Shown: positions 1-8,176, counted from the first letter of the stretch. The stretch is DNA of 55,682 bases from Lachnospiraceae bacterium (GCA_021770755.1 JAETQI010000030.1:1-55682), one strand, 5' to 3'. Numbers and translations: made by a program. The notes: generated by a model from the sequence alone, not told the origin.

Positions 1-635
1 ATAATGTAGCTGCAGTCAATTACCGGCTGGCGCCGGAATTTCCGTATCCGGCGGGGGCAATGGACTGCCTTACAGTATATGAAACTCTCCTGAAACGGTA
101 CGATTCCAAAAAGATCATGTTTGTCGGGGAGAGCGCCGGAGGCAATCTGGTACTTTCCACACTGCTCCGGGCAAAAGAGAAAAACCTGCCGCTTCCGGCA
201 GCCGTTTTTGCACTTTCGCCGACGGTGCAGTACGACAAAGTACTGCCGAGTTATACAGAGAATCTGAATACGGACTGTATGGTTGGTTATCTGTCGGAAG
301 AAGTATGTGACCTTTATCTGCAGTCAAGGGATAAATCATTGTTAACAAATCCGTTTGTGGCACCCTATTATGGGGATTATTCCGGCTGTCCACCTATTTT
401 CCTTTGGGCTTCCAAGTCGGAGGTGCTCCGGGATGACAGTATTTGTTTATATAAAAAATTGAAAGATTGCGGACAGGACTGCGAGCTGTATCTCCGCGAT
501 CATATGATGCACCAGTATGTGACAACACCGTCGTTTCCAGAGGCGAAAAAGGATCTGAAAATTATGAAACAGCGCATGGATGAAGTGATGGGAGGGAAGA
601 CAGCTTTCGGAAACCGGTGGATTGAATTGAAATAG
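1..635 (+). CDS. alpha/beta hydrolase (HSL / alpha/beta hydrolase_3 family), 5' end outside window
   Basis: The reading frame is already open at base 3 and encodes Asn-Tyr-Arg-Leu-Ala-Pro-Glu, the block that precedes the active site in hormone-sensitive-lipase-like esterases, so the gene starts before the window. The nucleophile elbow is GESAGG (around base 130), with the serine inside it. Later segments FLWASKSEVLRDD and MMHQY would supply the acidic residue and the histidine of the triad. The likely role is a cytoplasmic carboxylesterase; the substrate cannot be read from sequence. The stop lies 15 bases before the next gene, behind the shared ribosome binding site AGGAGG, so the two were probably co-transcribed. 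ATG codons inside the frame, such as the one at 60, are internal. Confidence 0.85.
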   Translation, partial: NVAAVNYRLAPEFPYPAGAMDCLTVYETLLKRYDSKKIMFVGESAGGNLVLSTLLRAKEKNLPLPAAVFALSPTVQYDKVLPSYTENLNTDCMVGYLSEEVCDLYLQSRDKSLLTNPFVAPYYGDYSGCPPIFLWASKSEVLRDDSICLYKKLKDCGQDCELYLRDHMMHQYVTTPSFPEAKKDLKIMKQRMDEVMGGKTAFGNRWIELK

Positions 636-649
636 GAGGAGGTTATATC

Positions 650-1612
650 ATGTTTGAAAAATTATTTAGTCCGATAAAAATCAGAGGAATGGAGCTCAAA
701 AACAGGGTGATTCTTCCAGCAATGGGTACAAAATTTGCCGGAAAAGCAAGCTATGTCACGCCGCAGCTGGTCAACTACCATGTGGCGCGTGTCAGGGGCG
801 GGTGCGGACTGAACATTGTCGAAGTCTGCAGTGTACATAGTCCGAGCGCGCCGAGAGGATTTCTTTCGATCAGCGAGGATGCATATATCCCGGGACTGAA
901 AAGCCTGACGGATGCCATTCATGCGGAGGGCGGAAAGGCCGGGCTGCAGCTCTGGCAGGGAAGCCTTGCGGTAGGCATGGATCAGACGGCACAGATTCTG
1001 GTGGCAAGCGATATGCCAGTCAGTCCACAGATGACGATTCCCGGCATTACGAAGCAACAGATTATAGAAATAACGGATTGTTTTGGCAGGGCGGCCGCAA
1101 GGGCGGTAAAGGCCGGATTTGACTGTGTTGAATTTCACTGTGCGCACAATTATCTGCCACATTCTTTTCTGTCCGGTGGTATCAACCACAGGACAGATGA
1201 GTATGGCGGTTCGTTTGAAAACCGTGCAAGATTTCCGCTAGCGTGTATCTGCGCAATCCGTGCAAATATCCCGGAGGATATGCCAGTGCTCATGAGAATT
1301 GACGCGCATGACGATTATTTCGAGGGCGGGCTGACCATAGAGGAGGTCATTGATTTCTGTAAACTTGCGGGAGAGGCAGGCGTGGACGTACTGGACATCT
1401 CACGCGGCAACATCCTGTCTGCCGGTCTGAAATACGAAGTGCCGCCTGTTGACATTCCCAGGGCGTTTAACATGTCACAGGAGGAGTACCGCAAGGCGGC
1501 AGTCGGCGCAGTAAAGAAACTGTCACAGGATGTGGGGATATTGAAGAGATGCGCCATAAGGAGGTTTATTACGCCGAGGCAAAGAAGCGCAATGAAGATG
1601 TTCAGAAACTGA
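650..1612 (+). pseudogene. NADH:flavin oxidoreductase (Old Yellow Enzyme family), truncated at 3' end by a junction near 1535
   Basis: The N-terminal half of the FMN-binding TIM barrel is clear: IRGMELKNRVILPAMGT at the start, and further on the family block running from His-Asn-Tyr-Leu through DEYGGSFENRARF. Homology stops at about residue 295 (AVKKLSQDV). There the family expects a strand leading to the phosphate-binding Gly-Arg, but the frame runs into out-of-frame kinase DNA and stops at 1612. About 50-80 residues of the barrel, including part of the FMN phosphate site, are therefore missing, and the protein is probably inactive. The AGGAGGAGG ribosome binding site is intact. Translation would end inside the AgrC-like fragment, in another frame. 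Confidence 0.8.
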
Positions 1613-2193
1613 AACATGACCTGAAAAACAAGCTGTTTGGGCTCTACCATCTGATTGTGGCAGGGGATACAAGGACATTGCTGGAGCAGGTTCAGATATT
1701 CTGTAAGGAGCTGGAGCAGATTGATGCTGACAGTTATACGGTGAATCCTTCTGTTGACACAGTTCTCCGCATTAAACTTGGCCTGGCAAAGGCGGAAGGT
1801 ATCAAAGTGGATTTTATGATTCTCATACCGAAACGGCTGGAAATTGATTATGGAGATATCGGCGTGTTGTATGGGAATCTGCTTGACAATGCCATAGAAG
1901 CCTGCCGGAAAATCCCGGAAAAGGAGCGGTTTATCAGGGTGGAAAATAAATACCACGCCGGGAAACTGCTGCTGGTGATTAACAACAGCAAGGAAAACAG
2001 GAAAAATGAACATTTTAAGACTACAAAGAAAGATTTATACAGTCATGGTCACGGTGTTGCAAGTGTCCGCAGGGTGGTGGAAAAATATAATGGCGTCATT
2101 CAGTTTAAGGATAACGGGACGACTTTTGAAGTATCGGCGATGCTGTATGGTATTGGTACGGAAGAAGAGGGCAGGTCTGATATTGGGGAGTGA
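1537..2193 (+). pseudogene. C-terminal fragment of an AgrC-like sensor histidine kinase (GHKL ATPase)
   Basis: From the ATG at 1549, residues 23-28 are HDLKNK, the phospho-acceptor box of AgrC-type kinases. The N box GNLLDNAIEAC is at residues 109-118 and the G box HGHGVASVRRVVEKYNG lies near residue 170. The frame is open a few codons before the ATG (Asp-Ile-Glu-Glu), in keeping with the linker before the H box. The six to seven membrane segments that sense the peptide are gone, replaced by oxidoreductase DNA. Without a sensor it cannot respond to peptide in the usual way; a soluble phosphatase or kinase domain could still be made. No LytTR response regulator (AgrA) is present in the window. 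Confidence 0.75.
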
Positions 2194-2345
2194 ACTAAAA
2201 ACAAAGAGATTGGCATCAGATCATAGATGGACAGAAAAACGCTGTTATGAGGGCTTATAGGAGAAAAGACTGTTCTACAGAATGCGAAAATATGTTTCCA
2301 TACAGTGCCTTTACATGAACGAAATGATAGAAAATCAACAAAATA

Positions 2346-2405
2346 TTACACTTAACCGACAATCTGTTACACTTTGAAAAAATTTCATGTTTTATGTGTT
2401 ATACT
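2346..2405 (+). promoter_or_regulatory. AgrA/LytTR-type promoter upstream of agrD-agrB (copy 1)
   Basis: Two 9-bp direct repeats, TTACACTTA (2346-2354) and TTACACTTT (2367-2375), are spaced 21 bp start to start, two helical turns. This is the geometry bound by LytTR response regulators such as AgrA. The second repeat overlaps a -35 TTGAAA (2374-2379). After a long 20-bp spacer comes the -10 TATACT (2400-2405). Over-long spacers are typical of activator-dependent agr promoters. A near-identical copy lies at 3291-3350. Confidence 0.65.
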
Positions 2406-2527
2406 ATGAGGCGCATGGGAAAATATGAAAGAAATTCCATGACAGAGCGAAGTGGCTGAAAAACAAAGCATTTGACATCATAAATTATTTTTCTGCTGTT
2501 TCCAAAATAAAAAGGAGAACAGATATT

Positions 2528-2704
2528 ATGAGAAATTTGAATGTGGCAGTGAAGGGGAAAATGGACAGGATTGGAGACATGGCATTAAAAGGTGTTGCGT
2601 CGGTAGCGTTAAAGGTGACAACGGTAAATGTGCGTACATGCTGCTGGTTTGTGCTCGGGCAGGATAAACTGCCTGACGGTGCGGAAAAGTTACGCAGGAA
2701 TTAA
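2528..2704 (+). CDS. agrD: AgrD-like cyclic autoinducer peptide precursor, 58 aa
   Basis: A 58-codon frame with a good ribosome binding site (AAAGGAGA) ends 14 bases before agrB. Residues 1-30 form a positively charged amphipathic stretch, as in AgrD leaders. The centre, around residues 36-43, is VRTCCWFV with a thiolactone-capable cysteine (Cys38 or Cys39). The tail GQDKLPDGAEKL is acidic and carries the Leu-Pro needed for AgrB processing. AgrB would cut after the core and cyclise it through the cysteine. Two adjacent cysteines are unusual, so the ring size cannot be assigned by reading. The gene is driven by the AgrA-type promoter at 2346-2405. Confidence 0.75.
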   Translation: MRNLNVAVKGKMDRIGDMALKGVASVALKVTTVNVRTCCWFVLGQDKLPDGAEKLRRN

Positions 2705-2718
2705 GGGGAGGCAGCAGT

Positions 2719-3300
2719 ATGAAGGTGACAGCAGCATTGGCAGAGAAGATTACCGTAACACTGGTCAGCAGGGGCATTATACCGGAAGGCGATGCCGGAC
2801 TGCACAGATACGGAATAGAGAATGGCATAATGGTTGCAGGAAACCTTCTGGCGTCCCTCATGTTCGGACTGGTAACAGGGAGACTGGGAAATATCCTGGT
2901 CTTTCTGTTTTTTTATGGGGCGCTCAGGAGTTTCAGCGGAGGCATACACTGTAAAAACAGAACGGGGTGTTTTATTGCGTCAATATTGATACTGTTTATC
3001 CCGGCATATTTGTGCGACTGGGCAGTAAAGATTCCTTTTGTGGCTGTTATTATCGGTGGCATCACAGCGGCGGTGGTAATACTGGTGTTGAGTCCGGTGG
3101 AGAGCGTCAACAAACCGTTAAATAATGAGGACTGGGATTACTGCAGGAGAATGAGCCGCTGCATTGCGGGATGGCAGGTGTGCACCCTTGTGACGCTGTA
3201 CTGCATAGACAGGCTGGATTATTTTTATGCAGGGTACAGCAGTCTTGTACTGGTGGCAGTTTTCCTGATTGCGGGGAAGATAACAAAATATTACACTTAA
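2719..3300 (+). CDS. agrB: AgrB-family membrane endopeptidase that processes the AgrD-like peptide
   Basis: The protein has 193 aa, the usual AgrB length, with several hydrophobic segments. The active-site block reads RSFSGGIHCKNRTGC and places His77 and Cys84 at the same numbers as the catalytic pair of Staphylococcus AgrB. The start is set by GGGGAGG ending eight bases before the ATG. It acts in the cytoplasmic membrane to remove the AgrD tail and form the thiolactone. It forms an operon with the preceding peptide gene. Its stop codon lies inside the first direct repeat of the next AgrA-type promoter, so the end of agrB and the downstream promoter overlap. No transport or response partner is adjacent. 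Confidence 0.85.
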   Translation: MKVTAALAEKITVTLVSRGIIPEGDAGLHRYGIENGIMVAGNLLASLMFGLVTGRLGNILVFLFFYGALRSFSGGIHCKNRTGCFIASILILFIPAYLCDWAVKIPFVAVIIGGITAAVVILVLSPVESVNKPLNNEDWDYCRRMSRCIAGWQVCTLVTLYCIDRLDYFYAGYSSLVLVAVFLIAGKITKYYT

Positions 3301-3350
3301 CCGACAATCTGTTACACTTTGAAAAATTTCATGTTTTTTTCTGTTATACT
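3291..3350 (+). promoter_or_regulatory. AgrA/LytTR-type promoter upstream of XRE regulator (copy 2)
   Basis: This is a second copy of the promoter at 2346-2405. It has direct repeats TTACACTTA (3291-3299) and TTACACTTT (3312-3320), TTGAAA at 3319-3324, a 20-bp spacer and TATACT at 3345-3350. It starts inside the stop codon region of agrB. Behind it, CTGACA (3365-3370) and TGTCAG (3380-3385) can form a small leader hairpin before the regulator at 3468. The pair resembles the P2/P3 layout of agr loci. Confidence 0.65.
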
Positions 3351-3467
3351 GTCCCATGGCATGTCTGACAAAGGTTTTCTGTCAGCAGTGAATCCTCATA
3401 GATTTCTTTAAGGACAGGAAATATTTTCAGGTATGTTCACATATTTTACTTGCAGAAAGGACAGGCA

Positions 3468-3782
3468 ATGGAGAACAGAAAAAATTTATACATGGTGGTA
3501 GCCGACAATATCAGAAGGGAGCGCAGGAGATTACAGCTGACGCAGATGGAACTTGCGGACAGGGCAGACATATCCGTCGATACGGTCAAGAGCATAGAAC
3601 GCGGCAGACGGTCGATGAGTCTTGATACATACCTCGGCATTGTGCAGGCACTGGAGACTTCCCCGTCTGCGCTGGTGAACGGGAAACAGCCGGGGAAATA
3701 TATGGAAAGGTTCCGTTATATAGTGGATCAGAGGAGTGAAAGTGAAATAGAATTTGTACTTCATATGTTAGAACAGTTTTAA
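3468..3782 (+). CDS. XRE-family transcriptional regulator, 104 aa
   Basis: The N-terminal 65 residues form a Cro/CI-type helix-turn-helix: ADNIRRERRRLQLTQMELAD, then DISVDTVKSIERG. The start at 3468 is chosen because AGAAAGGA sits eight bases upstream; a TTG further up lacks such a site. The C-terminal 30 residues are acidic and helical, probably for dimerisation. It lies behind the second AgrA-type promoter and ends in a strong terminator, so it is likely its own transcript and a candidate output gene of the peptide system. Its target sites are unknown. Confidence 0.8.
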   Translation: MENRKNLYMVVADNIRRERRRLQLTQMELADRADISVDTVKSIERGRRSMSLDTYLGIVQALETSPSALVNGKQPGKYMERFRYIVDQRSESEIEFVLHMLEQF

Positions 3783-3788
3783 AAAGGG

Positions 3789-3828
3789 CAGCGCTGCTAT
3801 CCTGATGGGTGGCAGCGCTGTTCTTTTT
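3789..3828 (+). terminator. intrinsic terminator after the XRE regulator
   Basis: CAGCGCTGC (3789-3797) pairs perfectly with GCAGCGCTG (3812-3820), followed by TTCTTTTTAT. It closes the transcript of the regulator ending at 3782. Confidence 0.85.
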
Positions 3829-3883
3829 ATGCACATGCCGATACAAATGAAATATGCCACTAAAGTGGCGCATCGGCGGCGCG

Positions 3884-3913
3884 CGAGTAGGGAAGATGAA
3901 TCTTCTCTACTCG
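3884..3913. repeat. 30-bp hairpin in the gap between two XRE genes
   Basis: CGAGTAG (3884-3890) pairs with CTACTCG (3907-3913), and GAAGAT with the following TCTTC, giving a nearly continuous stem around a GAA turn. It has no T run. It sits with a small GCCAC/GTGGC hairpin (3856-3869) in the 296-base gap 3783-4078, which otherwise shows nothing recognisable. Confidence 0.5.
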
Positions 3914-4078
3914 ATTGAGCAGCCGGATATTTCTTTATTTGTGCTTCTGGAAGATTCTCCCTTAAAAGTGTACAATGTTCCACCCGGATAGCGGGTTTCG
4001 TCACTCTTCAATAAGATGTATCTATTGTAAAATGGGAAAAGCTTAAGCAAATAAAGCAGACGTCGGAAAAGAGCAGGA

Positions 4079-4408
4079 ATGAATTACAAAGTGGCAGAGA
4101 GTGGAAAACGGATCAGGGAGCTGCGCACAGCGCGAAACATGACAAGACAGCAGCTTGCAGAGAGGATCGGACTGACCATCAACGCACTAAGCAAGATTGA
4201 GACAGGTATTAACGGGGCAAAGATTGACACCCTTATCTGCATTGCGGAGCTGTTCCATGTGTCACTGGATTATCTGGTGTGCGGACGCGGGAATGAGACG
4301 GAATCCATACTTGAAGGGCTTCTGAAAGGACTTGGGAAAGGTGAAAGGGAGTACATTTGTAAGTTAATGCAGAGCGCAATAGAAAATATTACACTGTTAA
4401 AAGAGTGA
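4079..4408 (+). CDS. XRE-family transcriptional regulator, 109 aa
   Basis: A Cro/CI helix-turn-helix fills residues 8-65, with RIRELRTARNMTRQQLAERI followed by LTINALSKIETG. The pattern INGAKIDTLICIAELFHVSL leads to the conserved Asp-Tyr-Leu. The C-terminus is a short helix typical of repressors carried on mobile elements. The ribosome binding site is modest (GAGCAGGA). It probably acts as a repressor within the island. Alone between two non-coding stretches, its targets cannot be named. Confidence 0.8.
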   Translation: MNYKVAESGKRIRELRTARNMTRQQLAERIGLTINALSKIETGINGAKIDTLICIAELFHVSLDYLVCGRGNETESILEGLLKGLGKGEREYICKLMQSAIENITLLKE

Positions 4409-4659
4409 ATGACAGCCGGACAGTGGGTCTGATCCGGATTTTCTTTATCTTTTAAATGGTAGTACAAATCATACCTGGTGGGAGTGTGGGTGGATTTAAA
4501 GGCAGCAGTATGTCTGCTATATTTAAAATGGCTCCTGAAAGGAGCCGTTAAAGTTCTGCTTTTTTGTCCGGCTATGTGTTTTGCTGCAGGGCGGGCAAGA
4601 AAAGCATTACTGTCCAGTGTGCATTGACAAATAATGGGGGTATAACGCCTGTTCATAAG

Positions 4660-5180
4660 ATTCAGTATTCAAGTTTCTCCCGCTGTGTGGAGCTGTGAAA
4701 ACAGCAAGCGCCACAGACGCGGACGCGATAACTGCCTGCGGCGGCAGTACAGGGTTTTAATGTTTTAAGCCTGTCTGCCTCCGTCAACAAGATAGCATCA
4801 AAGGCACGAGCGGCAATCCGAAGGGGCTGTAGCCGGCACTGGTAATGCCGGAACGCCATGAGCCGCCGGCAGGGAGGACCAGAAAGGATTCCCGTACCGC
4901 AGGGTGAAAGGGGGATACTGTGGGCATGGTCTGGGCAGCCTAGTCAACTGCCGCCGCCTGCTGTCGGTATCATGGCGCTTATCAACCATAAGCGGCTTGG
5001 ATATTCCCTGTCCGGTCAGAATGGTCTGGTCGGTGTATGCCGGGGGTGGGCAGTAGGACAATCCCGTTGTCTGATAATACGGCATGATACAGAAAATTTT
5101 TTTAGAAATAGTTACGGGAACCCGCGCCGAAAAAAAGCGCTCTTTTAGAGCGGTCTGATTCCGGCGCGGAGTTCTGTCTG
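4660..5180 (+). ncRNA. candidate large structured non-coding RNA (family not identified)
   Basis: About 500 bases hold no convincing gene but many short perfect hairpins. These are ACTGCC/GGCAGT (4731-4748), ACAGG/CCTGT (4749-4774), CCGGCA/TGCCGG (4833-4851) and CGCTTAT/ATAAGCG (4976-4994). A terminal double hairpin has CGCGCCG (5123-5129) pairing with CGGCGCG (5162-5168) around an inner CGCTCT/AGAGCG (5138-5152). GC content is higher than in the flanks, and the longest frames across it lack ribosome binding sites. Size and setting recall the large ornate RNAs of phages and integrative elements (GOLLD, ROOL), but I cannot match it to either. Strand is inferred from the neighbouring genes. The flank 4409-4659 holds a GGCTCC/GGAGCC hairpin (4529-4545). 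Confidence 0.4.
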
Positions 5181-5429
5181 ATTTATATTGATATCCTTGC
5201 AGAATGCAAGACCTGACGCCACAAACTGTCTTTAAGGAACTGTACAGATGCTTAACATTATTTAATGGTGAAAATTATGGCAGCTTGTGGTGCATGGTGT
5301 TTCATTCGGCAGGGTTGAAGAAACTTGGAAGAGTACCTTTGGCACATTGGAAGGTCTGTGTGCCGAGGGAATATTTTTACACAGTTTTGATACTGTACGG
5401 AAGGAAAAAAGCGGACAAGGGGTGATGTA

Positions 5430-6794
5430 ATGAAGGTTTTCATAGATGAAATCAGGATTAAGGAAGGGCGGCGCAGCCTGGACACGGACCATGTGAAGGA
5501 GCTTGCAGACAGTATCTGTGAGCTGGGGCTTTTAAATCCCATAACCATAGACAGCGAAAACACCCTGATAGCAGGGCTGCACCGTCTGGAGGCGGCAAGG
5601 AGGCTTGGATGGAAGGAAGTGGAATGTACCGTGAGCAGTCTTGACGGACTGCAGGCGGAACTGGCAGAGATTGATGAAAATTTTGTGCGGAGTGGTCTGT
5701 CTGCCGTGGAATACGGTGAGATGCTTCTGCGCCGCAAGGAGATCTATGAAATGCTGTATCCGGAAACAAAGGCGACCTATGACGGTGGGGCTTTCCGTGG
5801 CAACCAGCATACGAATGGGGTGGGCGACAAAATGTCGCACACCTCAAAGTCATTTGTGCAGGACACGGCGGACAAGCTCGGCGTAGTTCCCCGCACGATT
5901 GAGCGGCAAATCCAGACGGCAAGGAACCTGACGCCGGAGGCAAAGAAAATAATAAAGGAATCAGAAACAAAACTCTCCAAAAAGGCGGCGTTAAAGCTTT
6001 CACGCCTGGAACCGGAACAGCAGAAGGAGGCTGCAGCACTTCTGGCAGCAAAGGAAATACAGAACATAGAGGAATATTCGTCAAGGGCAGGAGCAACAGC
6101 AGATATGCCGCATACGAATATGGAATCTGAATCACAGACATATGCAGAAAAGAGCGGTTCCGTTGCAGGAGTGTTTCCTTTGGAGACTGAACCGCAGGAA
6201 TATACATCAAAAGGGCTGTCAGAACAATCCACTCCTGATTTTGAACATCACTGTCTAACAGAACAAAACAGACCGGAAAAACAGACAGTCGGTGATGGAT
6301 TTCTGAATGGAAACGATATCGGTGAATCCGATATAAAAGGGCATAAGTGCCTGGTTTCAGGATCAGAGACAGTTCACAGACAACAGCCCGAAACAGAATC
6401 GGTGCCAGTACATACACAGTTTTACGAACCGGAGCCGGAAGTACCGCGGCAGGCAGGGCAGAAAGATAAAGCTGTACCATCGTCAGTCTGTGCCACGCCG
6501 GATATGGAACCGCAGGGCGGTATAAGCCTGAAAGAGATCATTGTAGATTTAAAGGACCCGGATAAGGACTGCAGCGGCACACCGGAAAGTTTCCTGCAGG
6601 AATATGATGCATTTGTGCGGAAGTTTCACAGGGAGATTGACTGGTACAATGATCCTTATTATGACACGGTTTATCCATTTTTAACGGACGGACAGCTGAC
6701 AGATTTAAGAAGTCTTACCGATTCCATTATCAGTTCCGTCGAGGAGCTTTTCCAGAAAGTAAAAACAGCATCAGAACAGAAAGGAACAGAATAG
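5430..6794 (+). CDS. ParB/Spo0J-like partition protein, 454 aa
   Basis: Residues 1-90 form a ParB N-terminal domain: LADSICELGLLNPITI, then the CTPase/nuclease-like box AGLHRLEAARRLGW. A helix-turn-helix follows near residues 150-175 (TADKLGVVPRTIERQI). Residues 220-370 are rich in Glu, Gln, Pro and Ser and probably disordered. A helical domain with an FVRKFHREIDWYNDP segment ends the protein. The start follows AAGGGGTGA. It precedes a ParB-like protein by one base, so the two form an operon. No ParA is present. Orphan ParB proteins are common in integrative and conjugative elements, where they may aid stability or regulate transfer. The target parS was not seen. Confidence 0.8.
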   Translation: MKVFIDEIRIKEGRRSLDTDHVKELADSICELGLLNPITIDSENTLIAGLHRLEAARRLGWKEVECTVSSLDGLQAELAEIDENFVRSGLSAVEYGEMLLRRKEIYEMLYPETKATYDGGAFRGNQHTNGVGDKMSHTSKSFVQDTADKLGVVPRTIERQIQTARNLTPEAKKIIKESETKLSKKAALKLSRLEPEQQKEAAALLAAKEIQNIEEYSSRAGATADMPHTNMESESQTYAEKSGSVAGVFPLETEPQEYTSKGLSEQSTPDFEHHCLTEQNRPEKQTVGDGFLNGNDIGESDIKGHKCLVSGSETVHRQQPETESVPVHTQFYEPEPEVPRQAGQKDKAVPSSVCATPDMEPQGGISLKEIIVDLKDPDKDCSGTPESFLQEYDAFVRKFHREIDWYNDPYYDTVYPFLTDGQLTDLRSLTDSIISSVEELFQKVKTASEQKGTE

Positions 6795-6795
6795 T

Positions 6796-7665
6796 ATGAG
6801 CAGTTACAGAAAAAAACATAATCCCCCAAAGTCACAAAAGATGGATAATATATTACAAGAGACACGACAACAGGAACCAGAATACCAGAATCCCGGCGTT
6901 GACCGGGAACTTCACACGAACCGTCTGACTTCCGGGCTTCCTTATCAGCGTCCGGTCAACCAGAAGGAGGTGGACCGCCTGATCCGCGAGTGGGACGAGC
7001 GGCTGCTTGACCCGGTTATTGTCAGTTTCCGCGACGGGAAATTTAATGTGGTTGACGGGCAGCACCGCATTTCTGCCATGCGGAAAATGAACAATGGAAA
7101 CGGTGTCATGGTACACTGTAAGGTTTATAACGGTCTGACATATGAGGAAGAGGCTGCCTTCTGCTATAAGCTGGACAAGGCAAAAAAGCGTCTGAGTCTT
7201 TCGCAGTCCACCAACGCGCTTGCAGAGTCGGGCACAGACCCGGAAACCATGGAGATACGCAGTCTTGTAGAAAACTGCGGTTTTGTGTGGGCGCTGGGAA
7301 AGCACAGCGGAAAAACAGGTGAGATTGTCACCACACGGGCACTGGTAAATGCCTACCGCCTGCTGGGAGGCGCCGCATTTACCCATATGCTGAACCTGTT
7401 ATGGGATACATGGCAGGGCGATCCACGTTCACTGACCGCTTCCATACTGTCAGGCATGGCTCTTTTTGTGAAAACATATGAGACAGAACTGAATGATAAT
7501 ACGTTTACAGCAAGGCTTTCCCAGGCGGACCCGGACGAGATCAACCGCAGGGGGCGGGCGGATTTCTCCACCAATAATACCGCTCTCCGCTTTGCCCGAG
7601 TGATATTGGAAAAATATAATGGGCAGCGCGGGGGCAAAAAACTGCCGTACCGTTTTAACGGATAA
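6796..7665 (+). CDS. ParB-like nuclease-fold protein (DUF6551-like), 289 aa
   Basis: The core around residues 60-125 has the ParB/sulfiredoxin pattern: LLDPVIVSFRDGKFNVVDGQ, then HRISAMRKM, where ParB would have its nucleotide-binding arginines. The C-terminal half is helical (TTRALVNAYRLLGGAAFTHM). Such proteins accompany ParB in Firmicutes mobile elements. It begins one base after the ParB stop and is probably translationally coupled, since no separate strong ribosome binding site is seen. The function is unknown; CTP- or ATP-dependent DNA binding is an inference from the fold. Confidence 0.7.
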   Translation: MSSYRKKHNPPKSQKMDNILQETRQQEPEYQNPGVDRELHTNRLTSGLPYQRPVNQKEVDRLIREWDERLLDPVIVSFRDGKFNVVDGQHRISAMRKMNNGNGVMVHCKVYNGLTYEEEAAFCYKLDKAKKRLSLSQSTNALAESGTDPETMEIRSLVENCGFVWALGKHSGKTGEIVTTRALVNAYRLLGGAAFTHMLNLLWDTWQGDPRSLTASILSGMALFVKTYETELNDNTFTARLSQADPDEINRRGRADFSTNNTALRFARVILEKYNGQRGGKKLPYRFNG

Positions 7666-7732
7666 GTTTTCGGACATAAGGACAAACTGTGAAATCATAT
7701 TATATAAAGAAGGAAGAGGAGCTGTAAAACTT

Positions 7733-7999
7733 ATGGATTTGCAAGCATTAACGATTGCTGATATAGATACTATGCAGGCAGTTGAGCTGAAAAATGTTGA
7801 TCGTGGTACACTGAGGGATATAAGAGATGTAGAAATCGATACCACATTGCCTAAAAAGGAACGTTTTCTTGATTATGTACGCCAGATTGGAAACCCTTAC
7901 TGCTATCGCCATGGTAAGTATACAGTAAAGGTTAGCTTTTCTGATACGGACGCAACACTGGAGGACAGGATGCTCTCGTATCTTCGCTTGAAATGTTGA
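7733..7999 (+). CDS. small DUF6870-type protein upstream of serine recombinase triplet 1
   Basis: An 88-aa protein. The ATG at 7733 lies about twelve bases after GGAAGAGGAG; upstream codons in the same frame overlap the previous gene and have no such site. It resembles the 89-aa protein at 44233 across its length: the pattern Lys/Arg-Asn-Val-Asp, Asp-Ile-Arg-Asp, Ile-Asp-Thr, Gly-x-Tyr-x-Val-Lys-Val-x-Phe, Glu-Asp-x-Met, Tyr-Leu-Arg is shared. Both copies sit directly ahead of a serine recombinase triplet, here with a MITE in between. The constant position suggests a role in recombination control, but no biochemical function is known to me. Confidence 0.7.
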   Translation: MDLQALTIADIDTMQAVELKNVDRGTLRDIRDVEIDTTLPKKERFLDYVRQIGNPYCYRHGKYTVKVSFSDTDATLEDRMLSYLRLKC

Positions 8000-8003
8000 C
8001 TTA

Positions 8004-8159
8004 GGAACTGTCGCGAAATAATCTGTGCTATTTCTTGTCTTTTTCTCTGATAGTGCTGCCCAAAAATCAGTTACATAGCCCACTATGCGCCTGATTTTCG
8101 GGCAGCACTATCGAAGAAAAATCCGGCGAACTATCTACAAATTATTTTGCGACAGTTCC
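8004..8159. mobile_element. foldback MITE-like element, 156 bp
   Basis: Its ends are inverted: GGAACTGTCGCGAAATAAT (from 8004) against ATTATTTTGCGACAGTTCC (to 8159), flanked by a TTA direct repeat at 8001-8003 and 8160-8162. A second long stem lies inside: 8049-8070 pairs with 8091-8112 with one mismatch. No coding capacity is seen. It separates the DUF6870-type gene from recombinase 1, which are 70 bases apart in the second triplet, so it is a later insertion. Confidence 0.75.
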
Positions 8160-8176
8160 TTAGCAGGTGCAAAACA

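Noticed and set aside
4858-5148. 96-codon frame in the structured region
   Set aside because: No ribosome binding site, rich in Arg, Gly and Pro as expected from GC hairpins, and no family recognised; a frame on the other strand is equally long.
4660-5180. Group II intron or RNase P RNA as identity of the structured region
   Set aside because: No domain V-like hairpin or intron protein, and the conserved RNase P blocks were not found.
5204-5425. 72-codon frame just ahead of parB
   Set aside because: No ribosome binding site and no recognisable domain; treated as leader of parB.
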